From contig VTPC01008753.1 of the NCBI GenBank assembly GCA_011009095.1, forward strand, positions 16,448 through 80,447: a DNA stretch of 64,000 nucleotides, given 5' to 3'. The position numbers and the translations under genes are program-made. Shown piece by piece: positions 12,792 through 23,879 of this stretch. Every line of letters begins with the position of its first letter. Within the stretch, counting starts at the first letter, position 1. A model generated the notes under the pieces. That model was not told where the DNA came from. It saw nothing but the letters and a program-made list of their open reading frames with translations, and made no database searches. The DNA is from Ignelater luminosus. Taxonomy: Eukaryota > Arthropoda > Insecta > Coleoptera > Elateridae.

Positions 12792-13465
12792 TTAATCATA
12801 GCTCGTGAATTTCTTTCCTCCAAGCCATGTTTTCATGTTTGAAAAGAGAACATAGTAGCTCGGGGCCAGATCTGAAAAATACGGGGCGTGGGGAACCAAC
12901 TCGAAGCCAAGTTCATGAATTCTGACCATCGCGATCATCGACGTGTGAGCCGGCGCATTGTCATGATGAAAGAGAATTGTTTTCCTCAGCATTTGAGGTC
13001 GTCAAATAATGAAGCATAATACAATCCTGTCATTGTTTTTCCTTTTCACAAAAAGTCTATGAACAATATACCATGTGAATCCCAAAAACAGTCACCATTA
13101 CTTTTCCTGGCGATGGCACCGTCTTCGCCTTCTTCGCAGCAGGTTTTCTTGTTGAAGTCCACTGTTTGGTCTCTTGTGTGTAATAATGGACCCATGTTTT
13201 ATTAACAGTTACAAATCGCCGCATAAAGTTCATTGAATTACGCTTAACTCGATCCAACAGCTTCTTTGAGATGTCCATGCGCACGCGTTTTTGGTCCAAT
13301 GTCAACAAGTGCGGCACCCATCGCGTGGACAGCTTCCTCATGTGTAAATCTTTATGTAATATTTTAAAAACGCGTTCTGTTAATAATTTTCATTCAACGA
13401 ATATCTAACACGATTTTATGGACTTTTTCGATGATATTCTCAACGGTTGCTGTTTTTGGCCTTCC
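12792..13465 (-). pseudogene. mariner transposase, broken
   Basis: Reading the minus strand from 13465: GRPKTATVE with EKVHKIVLDIR (linker after the first helix-turn-helix), then MRKLSTRWVPHLLTLDQK (13341 downward), VNKTWVHYYTQETKQW, GKVMVTVFG, and after a frameshift LFHHDNAPAHTS followed by LAPSYY and WLGGKKFTSYD (12992-12792). The family normally has a D,D34D triad. Here the first Asp (usually DE before W) reads N-K-T, and the third (LAPSD) reads Y; only the HDN Asp remains. The first helix-turn-helix is missing and there are stops or frameshifts near 13390, 13060 and 13000. Known role: cut-and-paste transposition at TA. This copy is catalytically dead. Confidence 0.92.
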
Positions 13466-13599
13466 CAACTGACACAAACAACTCTCAAACAAAAACTACG
13501 TGTTTAAAATTAGTGACATTTTCAGCAGTGCCATCTGAAGGATGAGCCATCCTAACTATAAAAGCATTTTGACCTGTGGCGCCATCTTCATGGTCAGCC

Positions 13600-13618
13600 A
13601 CTTATCAAACCACCCTCG
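13600..13618 (-). repeat. Right terminal inverted repeat of mariner
   Basis: Reverse complement of the left end over 19 bp, followed by the TA duplication at 13619-13620. Confidence 0.97.
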
Positions 13619-13620
13619 TA

Positions 13621-15450
13621 TGTACCGAAGTCCACTGCAAAAAAACCCTTGAGTACTCAAAAATCTAAAATACTTAGACCAGAAGTAGGCAATTGCCGCA
13701 TAGCACTTGATCCATATGATGCGTTTCGTTGTTCTGTGATGGTTTTGTTTTCTATTTGAATGAACAATCAACGGACATGTTTTTTCTGAAGTATTGAAGA
13801 ATGAAAAGATCCTAAATTAGATTTCAGTATTGGAAGATTTCATCAAATTTTGTTTTACTCTATCTAATCTACCAGAGTAGTTTTTTTCTATCAAATTGCA
13901 TGTAGATTTTGAGAACAAGAATATGAACTAAAAATTTTTTAAAATAATAGAGGCTTAGTAGCAATCGAAAAATTTCATCCAAATATCGCACTTCTTAAAT
14001 TTGCTTTTTTTAAATTCTCATTAAAGCTATAAATAAATTCTATGAAAATGTTAATAAAAAGACTAAAACATCAAAAATACGATGCACACTTATTACTTAA
14101 ACGAATTATCTTTGATAAAAGTTGAACGATAGTATCATTGATGTTTAACGACATATAATCCTACAAACCATCGACACTAAAGTGCTGAACAGTTAACAGC
14201 AATCTATTCCTTCGCCTCAGTCCACCCCAACCCCATTCACTTGACTGAAAGTGAATGGCTCTAATTTAATTACGTAGGTATTGACTTTTAGTACACAGAA
14301 CCATATTAACTAAAGCTTTTTGAATTGTCACTCTAGACTTTAATCAGAATTGATACTTAATTTATCCATAGTCTTCCAAGTTTTAAATTTCATTAACTTT
14401 ATTAGAAGGAAGAGAGAAAAATAGTTTTGAAAGCAGTAGGAGTTATTGCTGTTTTAATACAACAACAATCAATGTAATTTAGATAATGGATTGTTCCTTA
14501 ATTCTGATTTATTTAACTTTTATTAAAGAGCATGATAGAATAATACATATATTGAATCGCACCCTCCAAACTGCAAATATAAATAAGCACGTCAAGTTGG
14601 CATCAATGCGTTTTGTATAGAAAAGATTCAGCTTGTTATTTTTTTTTGTTACATAAACAAAAAGTTTACTTTGTATGGTTTATTATTAATAATATTGTTT
14701 GTTTTTCATTTTCATGGTATCTTTATTACGTGGTAATAATATTAAAATTAAATATGGTTTCTAGGATTATAAACGTTCGAGCCTAATTACATAGCAATAT
14801 TCTAGCTACATTAAGAAGTAATAAGAGGAATGAAGACGGCAATAAAGTTCTAAATTGGCCAGATATAAATAAGGTCTATCCTACCTTTTAGCGCACAATG
14901 ATAACTGTAGACCCAACCGTTTAACTTTTCAAAAGAGTCAATTTGTATTCACAGTTTAATATAATTGGCCGTTGCAAGGGGGCCCAGCCCTCATAGGGAT
15001 CATATAATAAGGGCACATGAGAACTGTACACGTATCTCCACCCTGGCGACCAACGATTTAATTATACTTGTGATTTATGCCGGCGCAAATGCAGATAACT
15101 TATCATAATTAAACTTCATTATATCTATACATCTCTTTATATAAACGCGTTAGTAAATAGCATGTAGGGACTATTAAGTTAATGAACTTTTAATGCGTCC
15201 GTTTATAATGGTTAAGTCGAATTACGACCAAATTAAACGCATCATGTAATAACGTTTAGTTGCTACAACTAAAATTATTCTACTGCACATCTACAAAGTA
15301 ATTACAGTTCTGATAAGAAACAATTGAATTTAATAATGAATATTCTTAATTCAAAAAGTTTTCTTAGCATTTTTTATTTATCGGATCTTATTATTTTTCT
15401 ATTCTTAACATAAGAAAGAAATAAAAAATTATTTGCTATTGAATGCTTGC
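13621..15450. other. Intergenic; possible conserved island near its end
   Basis: No gene is recognised. About 14880-15250 looks less repetitive and more balanced in composition than its surroundings, with several homeodomain-type TAATTA/TTTAAT cores and a GGGGGCCCAGCCC segment. It could be a regulatory island downstream of Nkx6, but this is composition-based inference only. Confidence 0.35.
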
Positions 15451-15660
15451 ATTTCTATCGAAACATACAGGGTTCATCACTGTAGGAAAAAGAATTAATT
15501 TGTATGCAATTTCTAGTGACATTTGAACATGGATAACTCCTAAACGAAGCATCATTTAACAAAATGCCATTAAGAACAAATAATTTGTCTTGTCACAAAA
15601 AATTTATTTACTTTGTTAGTTTATCGTTGCGGTTTTAGAACACCCTGTAGAATAATACGT

Positions 15661-15708
15661 ATCGTCTTCGAGATACAGGGTGTCAAAGTTTTAATTAAAA
15701 ATTTTTGT
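15661..15708 (+). repeat. Copy 1 of a direct repeat unit
   Basis: This unit (ATCGTCTTCGAGATACAGGG, then TGTCAAAGTTTTAATTAAAA) recurs in diverged form at 15933-15981 (ATCGTTTTCGATGTATAGGA, then TGTCAAAGTTTAACTAAAAA). Spacing between copies is about 270 bases. Confidence 0.75.
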
Positions 15709-15932
15709 TTGTTTGTTACTCTAAGGTGTCTCAAATGTTTTTATTATTGAAATCAGTAATCGAATTAGAACAAAAAGTGTTAGTCTTGCATTTTTTTCTG
15801 TAAAACGCGTCGTTTTCTAGTTCAAAGACCTACAGTAAGGTCATACGCCATTTCAAGAATTGCAATTATTTGCATTGCATTTCTCAAAAGAAGTTAAATA
15901 TCCTTTGTCGTATAACTTTTTATCTCAAACGC

Positions 15933-15981
15933 ATCGTTTTCGATGTATAGGATGTCAAAGTTTAACTAAAAACAAAAATTT
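15933..15981 (+). repeat. Copy 2 of the direct repeat unit
   Basis: Diverged second copy of the 15661-15708 unit. The two suggest a tandem or nested arrangement of the same interspersed repeat. Confidence 0.75.
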
Positions 15982-16171
15982 TCGACAGCGCACAGTGGGG
16001 CCATATATATGAATTCTTGGCAAAAATTATTTTAACTAAATTTTTAATATTAATGATAAGTACAATATTTTTAAATGATAATATATAATCTTTTAAAACT
16101 ATATACATGTGTATATTAAGAACTAATACGTTTACAAGGTTGTAAAAAATTATCTCCGATTTTGGCGAATA

Positions 16172-16339
16172 TACTGTTGGTTTCAAAATGAACTAGGACA
16201 CTTTAATTTCCCCATTGTAATATCTACATTTAATTTAGGCTAAGATATTTTTACCCATACATTATTTGACCGATAAATACTTACATTTTTGAATCATAGT
16301 AGTTGGCCAGTGTCCTAGTTCATTTTGAAACCAATAGTA
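16172..16339. repeat. Foldback (MITE-like) inverted repeat
   Basis: A perfect 25-bp inverted repeat: left arm 16177-16201 begins TTGGTTTCAAAATGAACTAG, right arm 16310-16334 is its exact reverse complement. The match continues outward for about five more bases with one mismatch (TACTG/TACTA). The 108-bp loop is AT-rich and non-coding. Perfect arms suggest a recent insertion or a structure under constraint. I see no clear target duplication. Confidence 0.85.
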
Positions 16340-16949
16340 CATATGCGTATACACGGCACGCGCAATCTCGTCTTAACATGTTATTACATGCTACCAGGCA
16401 TCCGCGATCTGGTCTTCTTTGTTTCAGCAATGGACTGAGAAAGTGTGACGTCATCGGTCACGTGTTTATAATAATTTAATTGATATTAGTGCATATTATA
16501 TCTGCAATTCTAATTATTTTTGTTTCTTTATAAGTTGTTCTCGGATACTAAAAAAAAAATTCTGCGCATATTTGCGCCATTTGAATATGATGTTTATTTT
16601 AATTAAAGATACTGTCTGGTTTGGAGTGCCTGAAAAGATACAGATTTTTCATGATTTTTTTGTGGAAAAATGGTTAATGATATTAATATTCTGTTTTTAT
16701 ACATAGTTTATTTATATTTTTAACGTTATCCTTGAATTTTCATATAGCAAAAGAATGTCGAGTGGTCGAGATATCTGTATCGATGGTAGACATAATATTG
16801 TTGCGAGGTATGTGCTTGACATTGCAAATCTCGGTAATATTTTAATAATTATTTTCCTTAATATGGCAAGCAATACGCAAAAAATAAAAAAAGGTCTTTT
16901 TTGTTTATAATTGAATGGTAATTAATAATAAAATAACACTTTCGAAAAA

Positions 16950-17012
16950 ATCAGCGGCGTAACAATTTGTTCGCTAAAATTTTATCGGAACGTAGCCATA
17001 CCTACGCCACTG
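16950..17012. repeat. Imperfect inverted repeat, CAGCGGCGTA/TACGCCACTG
   Basis: CAGCGGCGTAAC near 16953 and CCTACGCCACTG near 17002 are imperfect reverse complements. The CAGTGGCGTAG phrase is common at transposon ends in insects. The short spacing suggests a fragment of a repeat, not a full element. Confidence 0.4.
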
Positions 17013-18139
17013 GTTAAATTAAAAAAAACTGTTTTAGGCCAAAAAGTGTATTTTTATACCATAAAGATCTATATTAAAATTTAGTGTAATATCTCAAACG
17101 GTTTTCAAAATTTTTGGTAAAAACCGAAAAAAAAATAAAAATTTTAACACCCCGTATATCAAAAACCAAGCATTTTAGAACATACATTTATAGGAACTTT
17201 TCGACTTAGAAGTGGCCCAACAATCACCTATTAAAATAAGTACATAACATTAACTAACACCCTGTATATTTATGTACATGAGAGAAAATTACATATTAAA
17301 CTTATTATTATTATAAAATATTGTACTTATGTACAGCGTGTATCTCGAAACGGTGCACTTTAGATAAAAACGTTATATGACAAAAAATGCTTAATTTTCG
17401 TCGAGAAACACGATACAAGTAATTACATCCATGACGTGGACATGACCTTGAGAAAGTTCCGGAAAATGCGATTTTACTAGAAAATGGCGCATTCTACGGA
17501 AAAACTCAAACGTAACTTTTTGTTCCCAATCGTTTGCTGATTTCGAGAACAGAAACATTTCTTAATTATTCACTGGAGTAACAATTCTTTGTTCGGGGTA
17601 TGGAGGTAGCTCACCCACAATTCTCCGTCTGTGATAGAGATATTAAATGCAGAACTACATAAAATAGTAGACACCTTAGAGTAACAAGCATGTAGAAAAT
17701 TTTGTCACGATATATCATTTTGTTCTTAAAATATCGAGAAATCAAACTGTATCAGAAATACTTTGAGATTGACTTGTTTTTATATTGACTATTTGATTAA
17801 TAGAGTGCTCAAGTTTTAGTAAAAACTTCTTATTCTTCTATCAGTCTTTGTTACAATTTGAGAGATGAAAACGAAGTCTTTCAGAATGTAACTGTCAAAG
17901 AGACTTTCCGTTTAAAAAATCATCTTTGAAGGCGGTTCTCTAATTAATATTATTTTAAATGTTTTAGTTATTGTTAGCAGGATGACCATATTTTTGATTT
18001 CTTGGCAGTTAACTATAATGTAAAACAAAAATATAGGAATGCATCTGCCATTATTTTTTTATTTTAAATGAAACACCCTGTATATTACATTTTAATGAAT
18101 TATTATTTTTCATTCCTTACTAATTTGAGAAAGATTACA

Positions 18140-18145
18140 TTATTA

Positions 18146-18176
<31 letters not shown>

Positions 18177-18181
18177 AATAT
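18140..18181. repeat. (TTA)n microsatellite
   Basis: About 13 TTA/ATT trinucleotides with one TTG interruption near the left end. Confidence 0.95.
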
Positions 18182-19115
18182 TGGTGTAAAACTACTAATC
18201 GTTATTCGTTTTGTTTTTAGTGTAATTTCATAAAACTTTTTGATGGCGCTTGGTATAATTCTTCTTCTTTTAACCCAAAGTTATCGATCAGGTGACATGA
18301 AAAAAACTTTTTCTTTGCATTTTCGTTGTATCTTTAAAAGCAAAAAAGTTATACCCTGGCCAACAAAAATTATAACCACCCTATATATGCTTTGATTATG
18401 TTTAAAATTAAATTCCATTTTGTGAAATTAAACCTTTCAGTTTTAAGCTCAATAAGGGACTAGTGACAACAAGTAGCATCTGATGTTGCATATCAGTTGA
18501 TGTTGAACTATTAAAGATAATAAAATCATAAACAATTATTTATTTATTTATTTTTCAAACAGATGCAGGTCTAATTATAATACACGAGAACAAACCTTTT
18601 TTGTTTTAAAAATGAGTCTATATTGTTTATACCATTTAGATTTAACTGTGTTAACAACAAAATTTGTCAGAATACTCTTACTAAAAGATACGCACTTTTA
18701 TGAAGACAGATTCCTCATGCTTTAGGCATTGAAGCGACACCGGAAAAATGATTTTCTTTTTCACAAGGCTTTCTTTATTTATTCATACCTATTTCTAAAT
18801 CTAAGGCAATAGGGAAATTGCGCGGAGTGTGAAAAGCGGTGGGGAAAGCGACGAATTGGGTTGGTTACTGCAAATTCTCTTGTTCTCTCACACTACTTTA
18901 ACCATTGCTCTTAAGGATGGAAATTGCAAACGTAAACGTGCTGGAGTACGAATTATACAGTTATTTATACCGAATGAGTCTGGAATTAGATTTATACTCC
19001 CTTTATTTCTTATATTGTAACAATACATAACAATGCGTCAATTATTTACATATTTTGCTATTAATTCCATCAGCATTTCAATTTAATCAAAAATGATATC
19101 AACACCCTGTATATT

Positions 19116-22100
19116 TGAAATCTATATACCAAATTTTAAATACAATCATACCCATCTAAATGCACTTGATGTTTTTATTATTTCGTTTAATGTAAGGCAG
19201 CCATGAACTCTATAAATCGGTTCTAATCTATTTTTTGCTGCTTTAATAAAATTATCATATTACAGTATCAAATCTTCTACATAACTGATATTAGAAACTG
19301 TAACCAATTCAATAAAAATTTGTGCGTTATTGTCCAAGTTACCAGCTTCTAAAAGCAGTTTAATGATGTTTGCCTTTCGAAGAAAATTTCAGTTTACTAG
19401 ATTGAAGTCTGAAAATAAAAAAATATAATTTGTAATCAAATATTCTAGAAGTAGATAAAAGTAGGGGAAAACTGAAAACTTAGGCGATTCAAAGAAAGTA
19501 ATAGAAGAGTAACAGCCATGTTTTTCATTTTGAGAACATGCGAATTTGGATTTTAGAAATATTAACTTGAACAATTTTAAATTAAAATAATTTTTTAGTA
19601 GTAAGTAGAGATATTTAGTAGTTAACTTGTCTGACTATAATTGTCATTTCTGCTTTTAGCGGTCACTTAATTTATACTTCATCTAACTTTTGATATTCCT
19701 CTTTCTAATTATGTCACTGGTTTTTTAGCCACCTCTGTTTTTTTTAAGTAAACACACTAACATATCCTTAGTAATACAATGAGATTGTGATCACCCTCAT
19801 TTGGAGGAACTTTCATTAGTTATAGTGTTTTGAAAAATTACTAAATTGATCATCCGTTATTCCAGTATAGAAAGACCACTAGTTTATTTTGCTTCATTTC
19901 TGTGAATTAGTACCATGCACATTATATCCAGGCTGACAAGCTTTTTTACCAAACCTATACTTTTCGTCATGGTTTAATCACCATCTGCCAAGTAATTGCA
20001 TTTATTAACTAAGCTCCTTGGCAAGTGGCATCAAATTAACTAATACCTTACAGTAGCAAATTCTTTTTGGACGTGTCATGTTCTAATACAGAACAAAATG
20101 ATTTCATTGTTAAAAACAGCAAATATTACTAATCAAATGGATTTAAAATTAGTTGCACTTTTTCCCAAAGTAAAAGTTCCTTTGGCAACAGACTTTCTCT
20201 CAATCGTGTTGTTTTGGATTTGTTTTAACGAACACAAAAACTTAATTCACGTTAAAATCTATTGTTGCAATTTATAGTTTTTAGTCTTGATTTTTGTTTG
20301 CTTTGAGTGGCCAAAACGCCATTTTACTCAGCAAGTTAAAGCAATCAGCATCTTTAGTTGCAATTGAGACTATGGTGGACTTATGAACAGGACTAATTTC
20401 CACTATATATTACCAGAAAATTTTGGAAACTCTACATTTAGCAGTAATTTGTGAAAAATATACACCAAGAGCCTCTTTAATTAGTAATTACCTAACTACT
20501 CTGCAGAGTACAACAAGTAATCATAAGCAGTAGATGGAAAACTTATTAGCTTTTTCAGAAAGAGTGAAAAACAGTTCGAGTTACATTTTTTCAAGCTGCA
20601 CTTTTCCACGCCCCATTTGGGCACCGCCTCCTTTTTCGTTTTTCGTTTACATCGCAAACGGATAGTGATACCGAGATAAAACTTGGTTTATTGGCAGTAG
20701 TAGAGAAATAGATTTCCATAATTTCAGAAGTGGTCGGGTTTTGCTCTTTTTCTTTTTTTTAGGTTTTTTTCTTAGGTCAGCTATACTAGAACATGAGTCG
20801 TGCTTTGTCCTCTAACAAGTTTTCTTTGATGGGCTATCGTAGAGCTTCGTCCTTCATCGAGCCACCCAAACAATCTTTGCCCTCATTGGTCTTCTTGAAC
20901 CAGCTATACTTAAACACGAAAAAACAGAAAACTATCGATAGTGCTACCACTTTCATTTCGATACGACAGGCCATTTCTGAACTATAAGATGTCTGTCTAA
21001 AAAACAAAAAAATTTACAATGCCTGTAGCCATTTTCGAGCTTTACAAGATCCTACAATTTCAGTCAATTTCACCAAAGTCCAAAACACATAAGGGTTATG
21101 TTGAGTTATTTCTTATGCTTTCTGCATCTAGAGACTCGATCTAATTTGTTGGGTTGTTCGTTTTAGTTTGATGTTTCATTAAATTAAAATCTTTCTAGTA
21201 GCATTACATAAATATGAATGATAGTAGCAAAACATCGATCAAGTGCGCTGTGTAACAAATAGTTTCAGTTCTAACTACAGGTTACTATTTGCATAGTATT
21301 GTTCCATTTCAATGATAACAAGGTAATTGATCTTTTTTCTTTTGCTGTGACTATTTTGGGCTTCCTTTTAACCGAGATCAATGTTTCTCAAACTGTGTTT
21401 CGACGAGGACATAGCAGTGCTGTATTGATCTTATTAATTTCGCTAATTAAAAACGCAAACAATGACAATTAAACAGAAATGTTACTTTTTGAAGGGATGG
21501 GGGAATAAAAAAGCAAATGTAATATGGGTATTAAGGAAAATAATGAGCTTAAACAAAAAGTTTAACTAATACACCCCAGTTTAAAAAGTCTCATCAGTTA
21601 CAATTTAGCAATAACAAAATGTTTTTAATTTTTGACGTAATTGCTCAATTGAAACTTACCAAAGTGAGGATAAGTGTTCTACTTGTAAAGCAAAGAAAGA
21701 CTGATGTGAAGTCAGTTAATATGGCCGTCAACACGATTTTTAATATGTAATTCAAATCTCTGATTTGTGTATCTCTAAAGTTATGCATTCTGAAGCAGTC
21801 TGTGAATAGTGTATTATTACAACTTCATCAATGTTTCACGTCAGCCTTTTCTTTTGCCAACTATATCTCAAGGTAACGACGATATTATCAAGTCCTCCAC
21901 TTTGATTTTTTAAACAAATCATCTTTTTATAAAAAATCCATCTTATGGTTAGTGTTCTGTACAAAATTATCTGTTTGCCAAACCAAGTCAAAAAGGTATA
22001 CAGATATTTCATCGGCCATTCAATGAGTTTAACCAAAATTGTTTTTCTTCTAATATCTCGGAAAATAAAAATTGGCAAGTATTGTCGAGTTACTTAGGCA

Positions 22101-23685
22101 CTTTCGTTTTCGATACCCTTTTGGTTATCTTGGCTTATGAAACAGATGACTTAACTATTTAAAAGTTTTACTAAAATCTCTTGTTGTTTATTATAATCCA
22201 GACTTCGCTACATATTGGCATGAAAGTAGTTATTGAAAAACGCACAAAACTATAAAAAACAGCAAAGTAATAAACTTTGCATATCGTTTGGTATCATTAT
22301 TAAAATTCCTCCACTGAATTTTGTAGGTTTCTATTCAAATGAAATCTATAGTGAAATAGTTAGGAGAATTGCAATTGCCCAGATTGAATCACGCAAAATT
22401 ACAATCAAATCTACAGTTTCCTAGAATCTCAGCTGTTTACTGCAGACTTTACAATTTTAGACAAATGGCATATACCTTTAGCTATTACTACACTAAGGCC
22501 AAGAAGAAGTAGAGAAAAACTGATGGCACTATCTTCAAAACAACTAAAAATAAAGCTTGATACAATAATCAGAAAGTTTCTATTTTATTCTGCAAAGTCC
22601 ATTATGAATGTTGAAGTTGAACAAATTACAGCAGAAATGTTACCCGAAAACGCCAAAGTTAAGAACCTAAAAACCATTTAAATAGAAAATTTGAACAAAT
22701 GGATTGACTATAGAAGAGTGATCTGAAGATTATCAAGAGTCAATCAAATTTCTTCTCATTCCGTATAGAATTTTGGGGAAAGATAGTCAGATTTGCCACA
22801 ATGGGCAACTGAATCATATAAATAAAAGTCAGCAAGTTTTGTTTGTTTTTAATATCTTAGCAAGAGTTGGATTTTTTCCCAAAAAAAGAGAAATGGAAAG
22901 TGATAAAGGCTTTTTTTGATCAAAATCCGTGATAATTATATTCCCACTGATCTTGAAATTTTAAATTAAGATATCTTGGGGGCAAATCAACTGCATACTA
23001 GAATTCGGAGTAGGCTGTGGTTTAAGTTCATTTTTACACTGTTATAGAAATTGTAATTCATGGCTTACTCTGAATTCTATAATAAAAAAATGCACTGTAG
23101 TTATGATTAACGGCTGTTTGCGGTAACAATGAAGCATCTGAACTCAGAAATGTTTCAATTTCTATTTTATAATACGTTAACTTTTCCATTTCTAACTATT
23201 TTTATAACCTTTCATTGTATATGTTACCGGTGATGTCCCAACACGGTTAATGTCAACATTAACCTAACATTAACGATATTAATTGTTATTCCGAGTTTAA
23301 CCATAACCAAAATATATTTTTAACATGAGAAATTATTTATCCTATATGAATTAATTATTATTAATGGTATAATGTTAAAAAATGGTTGCGAAAAGTAATC
23401 CAACATCCTTTCGCAAAGCACTCCCATTTAATGTATTTTATAACTTTTATATCACCTCCTTAAATTACCGCTCGTTCCCATTGAATTTAATTAACAAAAC
23501 CACCATCGAGTTAATTATATTATACGCGAGGAATTTCTTTTGTTAAATGCAGGTGCATATGTCTCACTGTCGTAGATACAATAAAGTTAAAACTTTTAGA
23601 TCAAAATCTGTAACTAAAACATAAAACTTGTTAGATTCTTTGAAAAATGATAAAATGAAGTAAGTTAAGAGCCCATATATATGTA
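19116..23685. other. Non-coding stretch, no gene recognised
   Basis: AT-rich DNA with small unrecognised ORFs. The one at 20793-20987 (64 codons, starting with ATG in an adequate context) follows a more GC-balanced stretch at 20570-20700, but has no motif I know and no visible splice partners. Around 22500-22680 a plus-strand reading rich in Lys and Glu is open for about 60 codons, also unrecognised. Confidence 0.5.
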
Positions 23686-23689
23686 GCTA

Positions 23690-23810
23690 ATGTATATTGT
23701 AGCGTCCCCTTGCGGGGTAGCGGGCGTCATAAGCGATGGCGACGTCGTCAAGGCAACGTCCTGGCGCCTGAGCACCTCGTCCCCGCTCCTCTACTCAGAT
23801 AAATCAAGGC
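23690..23810. other. GC/CpG-rich island
   Basis: About 120 bases with many CpG dinucleotides (GCGTCC, GGGGTAGCGGGCGTC, GCGACGTCGTC and similar) in otherwise AT-rich DNA, about 5 kb downstream of the Nkx6 stop. It is open on both strands: 23690-23872 plus, and on the minus strand from an acceptor-like CTGAGTAG near 23795 down to a stop near 23668. It includes GTCAAGGCAAC, close to an RFX X-box half. It could be a regulatory island, an exon of an unknown transcript, or a chance GC patch. Confidence 0.4.
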
Positions 23811-23879
23811 GCATATCTTACACGAAAAAGTTGGATTTACATGTGTACACAACAGCGCAGGGGTGTATCTGATGTTTTT

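Larger units (their letters stand above)
12601..13618 (-). mobile_element. mariner-like element with intact ends, internally deleted
   Basis: The ends are perfect 19-bp terminal inverted repeats, CGAGGGTGGTTTGATAAGT at 12601-12619 and its reverse complement at 13600-13618. Both are flanked by TA (12599-12600 and 13619-13620), the target duplication expected of mariner/Tc1 elements. Total length is 1018 bp against about 1.3 kb for a full mariner. It carries a broken transposase on the minus strand. The preserved ends mean it could in principle have been mobilised in trans when active transposase was present; that is inference. Confidence 0.95.
15460..19115. repeat. Cluster of ACAGGGTG/CACCCTGT interspersed repeats
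   Basis: Variants of the motif occur near 15467 (ACAGGGTTC), 15641 (CACCCTGTAG), 15674 (ACAGGGTGTC), 17150 (CACCCCGTATA), 17257 (CACCCTGTATA), 18074 (CACCCTGTATA) and 19102 (CACCCTGTATA), in both orientations. Associated phrases such as ATCGTTTTCGAGATA also recur. This is the usual look of several old, short, non-autonomous repeats packed or nested together. I see no coding capacity and cannot name the family. Confidence 0.65.
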
